From contig JXTC01000055.1 of the NCBI GenBank assembly GCA_002914845.1, positions 1,230,836 through 1,294,835 on the forward strand: a stretch of 64,000 bases of DNA, given 5' to 3'. This document shows, piece by piece, positions 1-11,793 of this stretch (position 1 is its first letter; the number at the start of each line of letters is the position of its first letter). The position numbers were made by a program, and so were the translations under genes. A model generated the notes under the pieces. It worked only from the letters and a program-made list of their open reading frames with translations. It was not told where the DNA came from and searched no databases. This stretch comes from Trema orientale. Its lineage: Eukaryota; Streptophyta; Magnoliopsida; Rosales; Cannabaceae.

Positions 1-122
1 GTAAAAAAAAAAAAAAAGAAAAAGAGAAAAAGAGAGGACCAAGACCATGGCGACATAGTAGACACAGAATGGCCACACTAATCCACTATTTCCCCTTATA
101 TCACTGACACCGTCTATAAGCC

Positions 123-383
123 ATGAGCTGGACCGTCACACCAGTGGGCGAGAGCATGTTCTCATATTCTCGCCACGCCCGCGCCATCATAAAACCAAAA
201 CCCCCTTTCACAAATCTAATTGGGCTTAGTGTTCGCGTATTAAAGCAGCGCTCCCTTCCTTCTTCGCATTATTATAATTACTCACAAGTCTCATTCACCA
301 AACCCAAACCGCCCTTCATTTCATTCAAATCGTCCCTTTCTTTCTCTCTTTCCCAATCCCAATCCTCTTTCTCAAACCCTAGA
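123..383 (+). other. In-frame N-terminal extension of POP, possible targeting leader
   Basis: The frame upstream of the conserved POP start is open back to an ATG at 123, with a second ATG at 156. It encodes 87 residues rich in Ser, Pro, Lys and Arg, with a single acidic residue (Glu10). That composition resembles a plastid or mitochondrial transit peptide, though the stretch could simply be 5' untranslated sequence. No stop separates it from the catalytic protein. Confidence 0.4.
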
Positions 384-3300
384 ATGGGCTCTGTCTCTGC
401 CTTGGACGAACCCTTGCCATATCCCACTGCTCGCAGAGACGAGTCCGTCGTCGATGACTACCATGGCGTCAAGATCGCTGACCCTTATCGATGGTAATCG
501 AGTTTCTCGGCTTATCGCTACTTGAACTCACTCTGTTTGTATTTATGAAGATTTAAATTCTTTAAAATTGTTCTGTAATGGGAGGATGCGGTGTTTGTTG
601 GATTGAGTTTGACCTTCTGTCTAGATTTTCTCAGGAAAATCATTAGGTTTCTTTTCATATTTTCATATTTTCTGCGATTATACGAGATAAAATTGGATTG
701 GATTGGATTTGAGAATTGGTTTAATCGTTCAGGCTTGAAGATCCAGACTCTGAAGAAACGAAAGAATTTGTAAATAAACAAGTAGAGTTGACGCAATCGG
801 TGCTTGAGGTTTGTGATGCGAGGGAGAAGCTTCGTGAGAAAATCACCAAGCTTTTTGATCACCCGCGTTATGATCCTCCTTTTAAGCGAGGGAATAAGTA
901 TTTTTACTTCCACAACACTGGTCTTCAAGCCCAAAACGTCCTTTATGTACAGGTTGGTCTCTGTGGACTGAGAAATATATAATCTCCGGGAGGTGTTATG
1001 TCTTATTTTATTTTTCTTCGCCTGATTTTAGGACAGTTTGGACGGGGAGCCGGAGATTTTGCTTGATCCAAATTCACTCAGCGAAGATGGTACAGTCGCT
1101 CTGAGTACAGTATCTGTAAGTAAGGATGCCAAGTACTTGGCCTACGGGCTTAGTACAAGTGGCAGCGATTGGGTGACAATTAAAGTTATGCATGTGGAGG
1201 ATAAGAGAGTTGAGGCTGACACTTTATCTTGGGTGAGTTTTTTCGCTTCGTTTTGGTTTCTAGAGAATGATGTTAAGGACTTAGTCTTAGTGGTTGGTAC
1301 TTGAGAAAGAAACTGACTATTTATTCGAATTGTTTTGCAGGTAAAGTTTTCTGGTATTAGTTGGACCCATGATAGCAAAGGGTTTTTCTACAGCCGCTAT
1401 CCACCTCCAAAGTAAGCATCCAATGTTTTTTTCAGTCTTTCTCAGGTGCTGTAATGTAGATAAGGTTCTGAATCCTAATGCGTTTCTAGTTAGAATGACT
1501 GTTTAATTGAAACCTTAAAATTTACGAAAGTTCTTCGGAAAACAATTAAGAGAATGTGTAAAGTATTCTTTTCTTTCTTGACTTTGAAACTACTGGAAAT
1601 TTGAAATGGATATATCTAATTTATTAGAAGACACGTGTTTGTTGTTGAAAATGGTGTTTCTTCTGAAAGCAAAGTGGGTACAGGGTAAACGGAATCGAGA
1701 TTAGAATTTGATTATTCCCTGTGTGTCACAAACTATGGTAGTTTTTCCTTTTTGTGCGCAATGCATTTTCTTTTGAACATACTATTTTGAGATTTTCTAC
1801 TGGTAAATTGAATCAACAATAATGATGATTTTATGCTTTAGAGAAGGAGATATAGATGCTGGGACAGAGACCAATTCTAATCTTTATCATGAGGTGTATT
1901 ACCATTTTTTGGGTACGGACCAATCTGAAGATATTTTATGCTGGAAGGATTCTGAAAATCCTAAATATTTATTTGGAGCCAGTGTTACAGATGATGGAAA
2001 GGTAATAATGGCTTTGTTACTCATGTATATTCCCCTACGTTGATGGGGAGCTAGTATGTTTTCTCCATTCTACTTGTTCTTTGATAATGTTTTCTATTGT
2101 ACTTTCTCATAAAACACATGATTGATATCCTTGTTCATTTCTATATTTTCTTCTTTGGACTCCACATTCTACAATTTTTGTAAATGTACAATCCTTTAAG
2201 TATTGCTACTATAATCTGTTCTCAAATGTAGTTGAGCTTTTTTTTTTTTTTTTGGGTATGTATAAGGCTGCCAATGATATAATTTTTAGTAAAGCTACCA
2301 TGCTTTAGTTGTCTTTGAATGTCGGTATTGCTGCTCATAATCTGTTATTGTTGTAGGCTTTTTCACTTCTTTTTTTTTTTCCCCCCCGTATTTACATGGC
2401 TAATGATGTTATTTGTGACTGTTTCCTCTGTCATTTTGAAATCCCGCTCAAATTTTTTATTAATCAAATAAGTTGATACTGAAGGACTCTGGTTTATGAG
2501 ACGTATATTTGTAGCATAGATGGAAAAGCTGATCTTATCTGATAGCACAAACTAATTTCTGTTATACTTGCAGTATGTTCTTCTGTATATTGACGAGGGT
2601 TGTGACCCAGTCAACAAATTTTACTACTGTGACATCTCTGCACTTCCCAATGGACTTGAAGGTTTTAGGGAGAAAAATGATATGCTCCCTTTTGTTAAGT
2701 TTATTGATGAATTTGATGCACAGTATCAAGCCATCGCCAATGATGACACGTTATTTACTTTTCTGACAAATAAAGATGCTCCAAAATATAAGCTAGTCCG
2801 AGTAGATCTGAAGGAACCAACAGTTTGGACAGATGTTCTTCAAGAAGCTGAGAAAGATGTGCTGGAATCTGCATGTGCTGTTAATGGTAATCAGATGATT
2901 GTAAGTTACTTGAGCGATGTAAAGTATATTCTGCAGATAAGGGACCTCAAATCAGGTTTCCTGATCCATCAACTTCCCATTGACATTGGCACAGTTCAAG
3001 GGATTTCCGCAAGACGTGAAGACAATATAGTTTTTTTTGGGTTTACGAGTTTTCTTTCCCCTGGTATAATATATCGGTGCAATTTAGACTCTGAACTTCC
3101 TGAAATTAAGGTATTCCGTGAAATTTCCGTTCCTGGGTTTGACCGATCAGAGTTCCATGTTGATCAGGTAATTCTTGTCAACTTATTGAGATCTAATGAA
3201 TTTCTTTTATTTATTTATTTTTTGTTGTGATTCTTCCTGTTTTTCTTTTGCCTTGATTTTGTTTCCTTGTTCTTTTTTGTTTTTTCTTTTTCCTCATTGG

Positions 3301-5269
3301 CTGGGTTTTTATATTTCCAGGTTTTTGTTCCCAGTAAAGACGGTACCAAAATACCAATGTTTGTTGTTGCCAGAAATAATATTATTTTGGATGGATCACA
3401 CCCTTGTTTGTTATATGGGTATGGCGGATTTAATATTAATCTCACACCATCATTTAGTGTAAGTCGTATTGTACTTTCAAGGCATTTGGGCGCTGTGTTT
3501 TGCATAGCAAACATTCGCGGTGGTGGAGAGTACGGAGAGGAATGGCATAAAGCAGGCTCACTTGCAAGGAAGCAGAATTGCTTCGATGATTTCATTTCTG
3601 CTGCTGAATACCTCATATCTAGTGGTTATACACATCCTAAAAAGTTGTGCATAGAAGGTGGAAGTAATGGTGGGCTTCTTGTTGGGGCTTGCATAAATCA
3701 GGTGGGTCGTTGCTTGATTTACCTTTTCAGCTTTCTTTTATACGTAAATATAATTATTATAATGAAGTCTGCACATATTGAACAACACATTTCATTTTGT
3801 TAACAGAGACCTGATCTTTTTGGTTGTGCTCTGGCTCATGTTGGTGTAATGGACATGCTGCGATTCCACAAGTTTACCATAGGTTAGCCTATAGACCTTT
3901 TTGAATTCACTAATTAAGCTTTCACTATTTAATGTTAATCATACTGTTTTGAAATTTTCAGGTCACGCATGGACTTCGGATTATGGTTGTTCTGACAAGG
4001 AGGAAGAGTTCCACTGGCTTATCAAGTGAGCATTGTTTACCCTGTTGTGGTATCTGGTTATTTGAATATTTAAAAAACATCTGTTCGGCTGTTATGTTAG
4101 TCATTTTCTAGCTTCTTTTTCATAGAACTGAATGATAAATTTTTCTCTTGTAATTTTCTTGTTCACCCAATGGTCGATCCCAATGCAATATGGATATCAT
4201 TGTAAGTGGTAACCCTAGTTAGATATTACGGCTTTCATCGTCCACTTTCAGTCTTTACAAAAGTGGGTATTTTTCATTACGAAAGCTGCTTGTTCATCTT
4301 CGTAAGTATTTCACAAGAGCGAATAGTTGACATTCCTTTGGCTTTCTTTCTAACTCATTTGGTATTCTTGTATCTTTCCCTGTCTTTCACTTTTTTCTCT
4401 ACTTTTATCATGTTTCACATTTCTTGTCTTTCAGGTACTCGCCTCTACATAATGTCAGGAGACCCTGGGAGCAGCATTCTGATAAACTTTTCCAGTACCC
4501 ATCTACTATGTTGTTGACTGCTGATCATGATGATCGTGTCGTACCATTACATTCATTAAAATTATTGGCGGTTAGTTTCTTTTCTTTATTAAGTAAATGA
4601 TTAATTGCTGTCCTTTTAATTTTGAACCTTGAAATTTAGGTGACATCCAACATGTTTTTGCTGAAGTTCGAACCTTGAAATTTATCTGACATCCAACATG
4701 TTTTTGCTGAAGTTCGAACCTTGAAATTTATGCGACATCCAACATGTTTTTGCTGATCTATTCTTGCGTAATGTTTCATTTAAGGCACCAAAAAGAAGCA
4801 CCCATAAGTTATGCTAGTCAATGTAGTGTGTGTGACCACTGGGCACTGGGCACTGGCCAAGTATCCCAAATTATCATAATAGTACTAGATTCGAGTTTGT
4901 AGAAGATGTAGCTGTGGTTATTTTGTTCTCTACAGGCAATAAGTAATAAGAGTTTTCTTTACCTCTGCAGACTATGCAATATGTTCTGTGCACGAGCTTA
5001 GAGAAAAGCCCACAGACCAATCCAATTATTGGTCGCATCGAGTGCAAAGCAGGACACGGAGCTGGACGTCCAACGCAGAAAATGGTTCAAAAAACATATA
5101 ATAGATTTTTTTTTTTAAGTAATTGTTAAGATTCATAATGTCTGGTACAGAAGGCTTACATATCCATTTATGAGCTTACCGTCTGTTGATAAATTTTATA
5201 CAGATTGATGAAGCTGCGGACCGGTATAGTTTCATGGCCAAGATGTTGGGTGCATCTTGGGCGGAGTAG
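384..5269 (+). CDS. POP: Prolyl oligopeptidase (prolyl endopeptidase, S9A family)
   Basis: Serine peptidase that cuts short peptides after proline, normally cytosolic. Twelve exons join in frame: 384-493, 733-952, 1032-1232, 1341-1411, 1842-2001, 2574-3167, 3321-3701, 3807-3882, 3962-4025, 4435-4570, 4971-5084, 5204-5269, giving 730 aa, the family's usual length. All introns are GT-AG. The seven-bladed propeller is encoded by exons 2-6. The hydrolase domain shows GGSNGG with nucleophile Ser at about 567, ADHDDRV with the catalytic Asp near 658, and KAGHGAG with His near 700, so the triad is complete. The start at 384 ([14 protein letters not shown]) matches the conserved N terminus of plant homologues; two upstream in-frame ATGs (123 and 156) would add an 87- or 76-aa basic, Ser-rich leader. 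This is the only multi-exon gene on the plus strand. Confidence 0.95.
4624..4756. repeat. 46-bp tandem repeat in a POP intron (about 2.9 copies)
   Basis: Units start at 4624, 4670 and 4716 with the core GAACCTTGAAATTTA followed by GACATCCAACATG. The copies are nearly identical, which points to recent expansion. They lie within the intron between exons ending at 4570 and starting at 4971. Confidence 0.9.
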
Positions 5270-5930
5270 ATGTAGAGCCAGTCCTCGAAGGCTCGAAGAT
5301 GAAGTAGTTTGTTGGAAGTAGGATTATTCGAAGGATACATCCACACTCGCATGCATTTACGGAAATTATTTTTTAACAAAAAATTATTATTTGTGGTTGT
5401 TGTGTCCCTGTAATTTGGTTTCTTGTTTGGTAGATTTCAAATCCTTTCTCTCAGTTTTTCTTAGCTTAAGCAATTAAGGAGCGCTTAATCTTTAATTAGA
5501 TGTTTTAATTTATCGTAGTCTTTGCATTTTGTTGATGAAAGTTTCTTGGGTTAATTAATCAAATGCCGCATTTAGAAGGATGAGTTGAAGTTAGCAAAAG
5601 GTTTTTATACTTGAATAATTACCAGTTGATTTAGGTACCAACCAATAACGGACAAAGAAAGCAATTTTTTTTGTGAAAGGAGTATAAATTAGAAGAAAGA
5701 AAATAGTGGATATTAAACATGTAAGCAGTTATTATGAATACGGTAGGGGACGCTAATATCCTACGCAAAAAATTTACATTACATGAATACGGTGGACACT
5801 AATATCCTACGCAATTTAATGAAGTGACATTAAATCATTCATTTACACTTATGGCTAAAAATAATTTTGGTGTCACTCTTTTGACCTACGATTATGAAAT
5901 AATCTTGCCATACCATCTTTCTTATGTTTT
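5270..5930. other. POP 3' untranslated and downstream region
   Basis: AT-rich sequence after the POP stop codon. No coding potential was seen. A short duplicated phrase (GAATACGGT...ACTAATATCCTACGCAA) occurs at about 5736 and 5783. Confidence 0.4.
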
Positions 5931-7828
5931 ATTGCTAGATCTCTGTTACGTTAGGCCTTTTAATTGGGCCCCCAATTATGGGTCGGCCTTTGATTGGCCC
6001 ACTAGTTTTATGGGCTAGTCTTAACTTATTCGGCCATTATTTCCAATGGCCTATTATTATTGGTAGGCCTTATTTGGCCCAATTTCGCCTATGGGCTCTA
6101 ATTTGGTTGCCTTGGATTTGGCACATAGATGGGCCTAGACCACCACCTGTGGGCCATTCTTATTTATGCGCGGCCCTTTTTCTTATGGGCCTTGTTGAAT
6201 CAGAAAAAAAAAAAGAAATTAAAAAAATTGATGGGATTAAGAAAAACGTGGGGAGGTTTTCACGCTAGTTACCTCCCCAGTCCCCCACTTTTATTTATTT
6301 ATTTATTTATTCTTTTTTTTTTTTTAAAAAAAAGAGAATTGAATCCCATTATCCCATTATTTACGGGATAACTTCCCACTCATGAAAAATACGTGTAAGT
6401 AATGGGAGGAAAAAAAAAGAAAAAAAAATAAAATCCTTTTTAAAGTGTATCTATAAATATAGACACACAACAAGGCAGTAGGGGACATTTGGACTGTCAA
6501 AAAATATACGACAAAAGAAAAGAGAGATAAAGAAAGAAAAACAGAGAGGAGAAAGGAAAAAAAAAAACAGAAAAAACTCTGCAAAAGACACATTCTACAC
6601 AAAAGAGGTCTACAAAGTAAGTTGTATGAGATTTTTCCTACACCTCTTCTCCCTACTCTATTCAAAATTTTCTCTCGATTATTCCTATGATCTAAGTCTA
6701 TCCATGGCCGACAGAGATCCCATGACCTAGGCTGCCATTCATGATCAAGCTCATAATCGAGATGAAAATTTACTTTTATATTACTCTCTTTCAAATTCTT
6801 CCAAACGTCGAAGTTCTAAATCTCGTTTTGGTTTCATCACAACCTAGGCTATTTAAGCCAAAAAGAGGTTTACGAAGAGATATAGCCAAAGGGAAGTTAG
6901 AGTCTTCTTTTCATTGGGTCGTTATGTTGCCAAAATTTCACAAGAAATAAAAATTGAGCCTAAGGTCTTTCTATAACAATTTAAAAAATAATAATAATAA
7001 AAGATATTTCATATACATATAATATATACATTCTGATTTTCAAATCGGGAGTCCTTTACTTTTTATTTATTTATTCATTAAAAAAAAGATAAATGAAAAG
7101 ATAAAAGGGTCAAAATATGTATATATTTATATATATAATCATCAAATAGAGAAATTTCAAATCAAAGTATATTTGATTAAAAAAGTCAGTGGAGACCAAA
7201 TTTCTTATACGGCCCAAGTGATTAAAGTCGTCGTGATTCTTTTACCTAAATCAAACAAAGACGAGTATGTTTTACATACCCAATGACTATAGTACGTGAA
7301 GCCGAGGGAGAAAAAAAAAAGAAAAAAAAAAAACAAGCAACATTGCAGCTCAAAACACCAAAATGGACCAATAACATACTGAAAGAGATCAGGCCCAGAA
7401 AACTAAAGTCCATACTTCCTAAATAACCAATTACGGGCCCAGATTGACAAAGACCTAACCCAAAGTCTTATTAAAGCCCACAAATATGCTTGAAGCCCAA
7501 AATACCAAATCTCATATGGCCCAAAGTTCCTTTTAAACAGAAGCCCAACAAGAGTTTTCAAAACAGCCCACCAGTCTTACAAACTCAGAGGCCCATCAAA
7601 ATTACCCAACAGTCTCTAAACTATAGGCCCAGATAATTTGTGTCTCTTAAAACAGCCCACTGACCCTAAACACATAGGCCCAAATACCAAGTCCTTTTCC
7701 CCAAATCATAAATGACCTTCCAAAGCCCAAATAAAGAAAATAAAGGCCAGCCCGTAATTTGTCAAAGTCCACGTGGGCCACTTCAACTTTACAAAAGCCC
7801 AACGGGAATTGATATGTACTATAATACT

Positions 7829-7967
7829 AGCGAAATTTAGGTGGATGACCAAAATTTTAAATTTGATTAAGTAGATGTCCACTTTTAAAATTTTATAGCT
7901 AAATATCCAGGTATATGTATTTTTACTGAAATTGGGCCCAAAATTTGGTCATATTTCTATAAGTCCC
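7829..7967 (-). mobile_element. MITE-like inverted-repeat element, copy 1 of 3
   Basis: One end reads GAAATTTAGGTGGATGACC and the other, read in reverse, ATAGAAATATGACCAAATTTTGGG. The same two ends bound the copy at about 11516-11793, and a more diverged copy lies at 30548-30780. No protein is encoded. The superfamily is not assigned because no clear target duplication was seen. Confidence 0.5.
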
Positions 7968-8454
7968 TACTATACTACTTATTTTCCTCTTCATACGTGC
8001 AGTACTCCATCTTTTTTTCTTTGGTTGCCTAATTAAAGAAAATATACAATGTGAGGTGTGAACATCTCACCTTTGCATGAGTACTCATTGGCCAATTAAA
8101 GGCACCATCATCTTATCTTGAGATTATATAAAACACAAAGCTGTAATCTCAATATAAGAAGAGAAGAGGGAGAATTGGTCAAAGTGAAGAAGAAGAATCG
8201 GCCAAAGACAAAAAAAAAAAAATTAATTGGAATATCAAGCAACAAACATCATTCCAATTACAATGAAAAGTGACAAAAATTAAAACTCCAAATCCTTCAC
8301 GAGTCCACATATTTTTGTCAAAATCAAATCAAAGTAAATTTAATGAATTACAAAAATATCCATCAAATAAAAAAAAAGGGGTCTTCTTAGTTTATAGTTC
8401 TACAAAATGGGACTACTAAGAAATAAACCTAAACTACTAATTGTTCAAAGGTTT

Positions 8455-9060
8455 GAACTACGTCAGACTTGATTCTGTAAAGGATATATAAGCAACCTAG
8501 AAAATATACTAGCTGCAGTTACACATTCAAATCAAATTTCTAAAAATCTCCAAAGTTGCAAATAAAGTCATTCACCTCAAAATTCAATCAAAGTCATACC
8601 AAATAGCAAAAAATACCAAAATACCAATGAGCTCATTCACCACAAATTCTCCGAACCACAAAAATATCTTGAACTACGTTGACTTGATTCCTCTTAAAGA
8701 ATACGTAGGCAACTTAGTTGCAAAAACTAAGTACAGTCACAATTCCCAAATAAAATCAAACTTTCTCAAGATTCCAAAAAATCATTCACCACCAAATCTA
8801 AATACAACTCCTAGAATTCCATAAAATGTTATTTACCTAGGAATTCGCAACTTCTAAAATGCTTTTAATTGCACGATATGAACATCTACCAGAATTTCAT
8901 AAATTCTCAAATATTATCGTAAATTCCTCTACATGGTCATTCACCAGAATTTTCCAAATCAATTCAACACTCTTAGAACTACAAGTGGTTTGATCCCTCT
9001 ACGGGGTATGTAAGCAACTCAATTAACTCAGCTGAGTACAACCGCAATCCAAAATCACCC
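8455..9060 (+). repeat. Interspersed direct repeat, three copies (GAACTACG...GTAAGCAAC)
   Basis: Copies begin at 8455, 8671 and 8976. Each reads a GAACTAC core, then TTGATTC or TTGATCC, a few variable bases, a GGATATATAAGCAAC-like block and a later tract of AAATC and CACC. Spacing is about 216 and 305 bp. The copies have diverged and carry no coding frame of note. Confidence 0.6.
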
Positions 9061-9291
9061 AAATTTCTCCCAAGTTACATAAGTAAATTGACATCTTGTT
9101 TTTGTGCTGTCATCTTATTCATACGGGCCATTATTGATGGGCCGTCTTTTGTAGGCCCACTTACATTGGGTCAATTATTCTTGTGGGCCCTAATTTTGTC
9201 ATGTTGGGCCGTCTATTTGGCATATTAATGGACCTGTCCCACTTTGTACGCCAGTCTAATTTTATGTGCCGCCCGTTTTTCTTTGAGAAAA

Positions 9292-9550
9292 GGACATAGA
9301 TAGGACTAATTTGGGCCAAAATAATTTTTTCGTGCATTTTTCAAAAAGTAATGTTTTTAGTAGTGTCAAGGACATTTCACCTATGGTAAAAAACTGCTTG
9401 ACCATAAAAAAATTTTAAATAATGGGTTTTTTATGGTCAAGAACTCTTGACCATAGGTTAAGAAGTTCTTGACACTCTTAAAAATGTAATTTTTAGAAAA
9501 ATGCACAAAAAATCATTTCGGCCTATGTTAGTCCTATCCATGTCATTTCC
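9292..9550. repeat. Long fold-back palindrome (hairpin), about 125-bp arms
   Basis: The left arm (about 9292-9416) and right arm (about 9420-9550) are inverted copies: AGGACATAGATAGGACTAA pairs with TTAGTCCTATCCATGTCAT, and the TTTTTATGGTCAAG/CTTGACCATAAAAA core pairs around a spacer of only a few bases. Mismatches and small bulges are scattered along the stem. Transcription would give a long double-stranded RNA. It could be a MITE, a young miRNA-like locus or a palindromic part of the surrounding relic. Confidence 0.8.
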
Positions 9551-10623
9551 TCTTTTTCTTTTGTTCCATTGCGCCATATTGACGAATGCGAGCATATCAG
9601 GGCCCTACCTTGTTGTGCCCATTTTTCTCATCGGTCGTCATGCTTTTTGCCTAGAAATAGGTTGGCCAATTAATATTCGTAATCGGTTCATGATTTGTCT
9701 TTTGAGCACACAATTGACTGCGATGGGCCATTATATATACGGTGTAAAACTCAGTTTCAATTGTTGGTCTCCTTAACGAGTTAAACTTTTTTAAAACATC
9801 TGTGCTGCTCCCACTTAAGCCCCATAAGAGGCTAAACCATCCACAACTATCTATTTCAAATAGCCCTAAGGTATAATGCACATTTGTGCTGCTCCCACAT
9901 AATATATATTTATATAGGAGAGCGTGCAGCAAAGTCTAAGTAAGAAAGCAGCGAATGAGTCACCGATCGAACTGAGAGAGCATTTCGTTTGTCCAGTACT
10001 TTCTTTCTTTCTTTCTTTCTTGAAATACATTCATAATTTTTTGAAAATAAATATTAACTGTTTTTAGTCCAGATCTCTCCTTGAGAAAAAAATAAAATGG
10101 ATAAAGAAGATGTGATCTATAAAAAAACCAAAGAGTCTATCAAAAGATCAAAAAGGAAAAGTTTCACCTACCATCCAAACAAACCAAACCTCCGCAAAAA
10201 TGTGTCAAATTATTTCAATAGGATATATTATTATATTCACCATAGTTTAACGTATTTTGGAGATCATGATTCTCAAGTGAGTAGGATAGCTGATTTTAGT
10301 TTTCTTACAATTGAAGATTTCTAGTTTTCGTGCTATTTATCATTTTCTTTATTTTTATGTTTCAGTTCTGAATTCTATTTTCTTCTTTTTTCTTCCTTCT
10401 TTTTCTTGGTGTTTTTATTAGTTACACTTCTTAATATTTTTTTATTCTTTGTTTTCAATAATTTCACTTATTTTATATTCGTTATTCCTTGTTCTAATAA
10501 TTTGCTGCTGTAGAAATAACTACTTTCTCCACCCAAAGACAGAACAGTTTGTTTTTCCTTATACAATTTCATTGTTTTGTATACAAATGTGTGTATATAT
10601 CCATGCTTATTTACAAAATGTAA

Positions 10624-10997
10624 CACCACTAGGCCTCACCCAAAAGTGCTAGCTTGAAAGTACTTTTGAGCTCATAGACCATCACTTAAATACCCATGAT
10701 CTTCCCAGAGCATACCCGATGTGGGACTTGGGGCGTTACAATCTCCCCCCGTTAAGGGCCTAGCGTCCTCGCTAGGGGGTCCACATTCAACAGCCCACAT
10801 ATAACCTCTATGGGTGGGGTCCACATTCACCACGATTCCGGCCCGTGGCAGCCTTCCAAGGCCCACATAAGTATGGACTGCACCACTGGGCCTCACCCAA
10901 AAGTGCTAGCTTGAATGTACTTTTGGGCTCATAGACCATCACTTAAATACCCATGATCTTCCCAAAACATACCCGATGTGGGACTTGGGGCGTTACA
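10624..10997 (-). mobile_element. TRIM-type small LTR retrotransposon, fossil
   Basis: Two 117-bp direct repeats (10624-10740 and 10881-10997) flank 140 bp. On the minus strand each repeat begins TGTAACGCCCCAAGTCCCAC, a start typical of plant terminal-repeat retrotransposons in miniature. A purine-rich tract (AACGGGGGGAGA) sits just before the downstream repeat, where a polypurine tract belongs. It encodes no protein, as is normal for the family. The repeats differ slightly, so the insertion is moderately old. Confidence 0.8.
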
Positions 10998-11515
10998 ATG
11001 GATGTTGATTTAAATTCTTTATATGCTTAGTTTCATGATTACATGTTCAGATTAGAATCTTCTTGTGCAGTAACCGTTTCTAAACCTACCATTTCCCATA
11101 AATAATACCAAGAATCTTACCAATTAACTTTGGAATGTTAGTTCATTTATGAAAATTGGAGCATTTCTTTTTCTTTTTTCTTCTTTCATTTGTGTGAATG
11201 TAATTAATAATTCGAGAAATGTCTGTTATGATTACCTCAAAACTATGACCTCCAAACCAGACATCTACTTATAAGAAGAAAATATGGATATTTATATTCA
11301 TAAATGAGAGGACAGAGAAAATATAAGCCCTTTTTTTTCCTTTGAACTATTATTTTTTGTTTGATATATCTAGAAATTATGTTAAATTTAAAAGTTTGTG
11401 TTTGTAAGTATTTGCTCCCATCTAAAATTCTCTGTATTTCGTTTACCTAATTCTCTAAAATTTTTCTTAATTGTTTTCGTATGATGACTTTTATACCATA
11501 AATAATTGAAGGGGC

Positions 11516-11793
11516 TTATAGAAATATGACCAAATTTTGGGTCCAATTTAAGTAAATATCAATTTGTCAAATGTTATAGCAAAATGTCCGGCATTCCAGT
11601 ATATATATATTTATATACCAAGTATAAAAAATTATATGCCCAGTACATTTCAGTACAATAACTGAAATTGGTAGATAAACATATCTACCAAGTATAAAAA
11701 TATATACACCTAGACATGTAGCTATAAAATTTAAAAAATAGACATTTACTTAATCATATTTAAAATATCTGTCATCCACCTAAATTTCTCATA
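11516..11793 (+). mobile_element. MITE-like inverted-repeat element, copy 2 of 3
   Basis: The left end CTTATAGAAATATGACCAAA and the right end CATCCACCTAAATTTCTC are the same termini, in opposite orientation, as the copy at 7829-7967. Inside are repeated TATACCAAGTATAAAAA phrases. Non-coding. Confidence 0.5.

Larger units (their letters stand above)
5940..10080. mobile_element. Probable degenerate LTR retroelement region (Tat/Ogre-like), fossil
   Basis: Two related GGCCCA-rich stretches lie in the same orientation at about 5940-6200 and 9110-9300 and may be parts of two LTRs. Between them are three spaced copies of a GAACTACG...TTGATTC...GGATATGTAAGCAAC-type motif at 8455, 8671 and 8976, which I recall as characteristic of repeat arrays in plant Tat/Ogre elements. 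No polymerase or capsid domain is recognisable, so the copy is broken and old. Boundaries are approximate. Confidence 0.35.

Noticed and set aside
8455-9060. Possible CRISPR-like spaced repeats
   Set aside because: Only three diverged copies, uneven spacing, and a plant nuclear context.
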